Shown one piece after another: positions 49,815 to 49,903 of a stretch of 49,903 nt of DNA. This DNA is from Candidatus Saccharimonadota bacterium (GTDB lineage: Bacteria > Patescibacteriota > Saccharimonadia > Saccharimonadales > Saccharimonadaceae), in contig JAFRGM010000008.1 in assembly GCA_017433855.1 (NCBI GenBank), forward strand, positions 1 through 49,903, written 5' to 3'. Position 1 is the stretch's first letter. Each line of letters starts with the position of its first letter. Below the pieces are notes generated by a model. The model was not told where the DNA came from, searched no databases, and saw nothing but the letters and a program-made list of their open reading frames with translations. The position numbers were made by a program, and so were the translations under genes.

Positions 49815-49903
49815 ATGAGCAAAGAGAACGAAAAGACAATTGAGGTTTATGAGGAGTTTGGTGGTAAATATCTTGAGCGAAATGAAGAAGCGATAAAGAA
49901 TAA
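49815..49903 (+). CDS. partial gene at the window edge, possible methyltransferase
   Basis: Only the first 29 residues are visible, beginning MSKENEKTIEVYEEFGGKYLE and running off the window without a stop. The pattern of a charged start with VYEEFGxKYLExN resembles the N-terminus of small class I SAM-dependent methyltransferases, but the SAM motif is not in view, so this is tentative. The start is supported by a -10 box 7 nt upstream. Confidence 0.6.
   Translation, partial: MSKENEKTIEVYEEFGGKYLERNEEAIKN

Overview
The window reads as a compact chromosome segment of a Candidate Phyla Radiation / Patescibacteria organism, most probably Candidatus Saccharibacteria (TM7). This assignment is an inference. 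It rests on very tight gene packing, type IV pilus and ComEC competence genes, shortened or fused core enzymes (a short TsaB, PGK shorter than usual, MurA with an N-terminal HTH, RNase HII fused to YraN), giant secreted proteins ending in ELAPRY, and use of TGA as an ordinary stop (tsaE, radA, ruvC), which argues against the UGA=Gly lineages. No rRNA, CRISPR array, insertion sequence or prophage was seen.

Layout. 1-860: tRNAs for Arg(TCG), Met(CAT) and Arg(CCG), and a type IV pilin. 860-5860: comEC-yebC, tRNA-Ser, a tiny basic gene on the minus strand, a PilB-type ATPase and a methyltransferase. 5880-11380: tRNA-Arg(TCT), a DsbA-like protein, a CBS protein, aspS, rarA, a membrane protein and a DUF167 protein. 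11417-15812: tRNA Phe-Lys-Val, hisS, a GT8-PlsC-GT8 operon and tRNA Gly-Cys. 15947-20411: a cation/Ca2+ exchanger, lemA, htpX and ligA. 20447-22290: a probably very highly expressed secreted protein, tRNA-Glu with two tandem 3'-end copies, and a membrane protein. 22351-34995: pyk, pgk, HTH-murA, uvrD, galU, CIRCE-clpC-clpP, tsaE-tsaB and murC. 35000-43387: two divergent paralogous operons, each with a membrane-anchored helical protein and a protein of about 1,130 residues, bounded by a 156-bp near-perfect inverted repeat. 43408-49903: radA-ruvC-ruvA, rplS-rnhB/yraN, a beta-helix surface protein, ychF carrying a GC-rich palindromic in-frame insertion, and a partial gene at the edge.

Gene expression shows a consistent style. 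About twenty genes have TATAAT (or a one-mismatch form) ending 6-9 nt before the start codon with no Shine-Dalgarno sequence, which implies leaderless mRNAs. Some neighbours (lemA, pyk, clpP, the DsbA-like gene) use AAGGAG-type sites instead. Two divergent gene pairs share mirrored, overlapping -10 boxes. The exception is the secreted protein at 20447-21460: it has a perfect TTGACA-17-TATAAT promoter, a full AAGGAGGT site and a different base composition.

The most unusual pattern is that four of the eleven tRNA genes (Met, Ser, Phe, Glu) are each followed by extra copies of their own 3' end including CCA. They resemble the tyrT/rtT repeats of E. coli but occur here at unrelated tRNAs. For tRNA-Glu, the hairpin that would end its transcript overlaps the start point of the strong promoter of the next gene. 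Other notable points are a U19-A56 covariation in tRNA-Gly, C33 in tRNA-Arg(TCT), a LigA without its zinc-finger cysteines, and gene conversion between the giant surface-protein paralogues.
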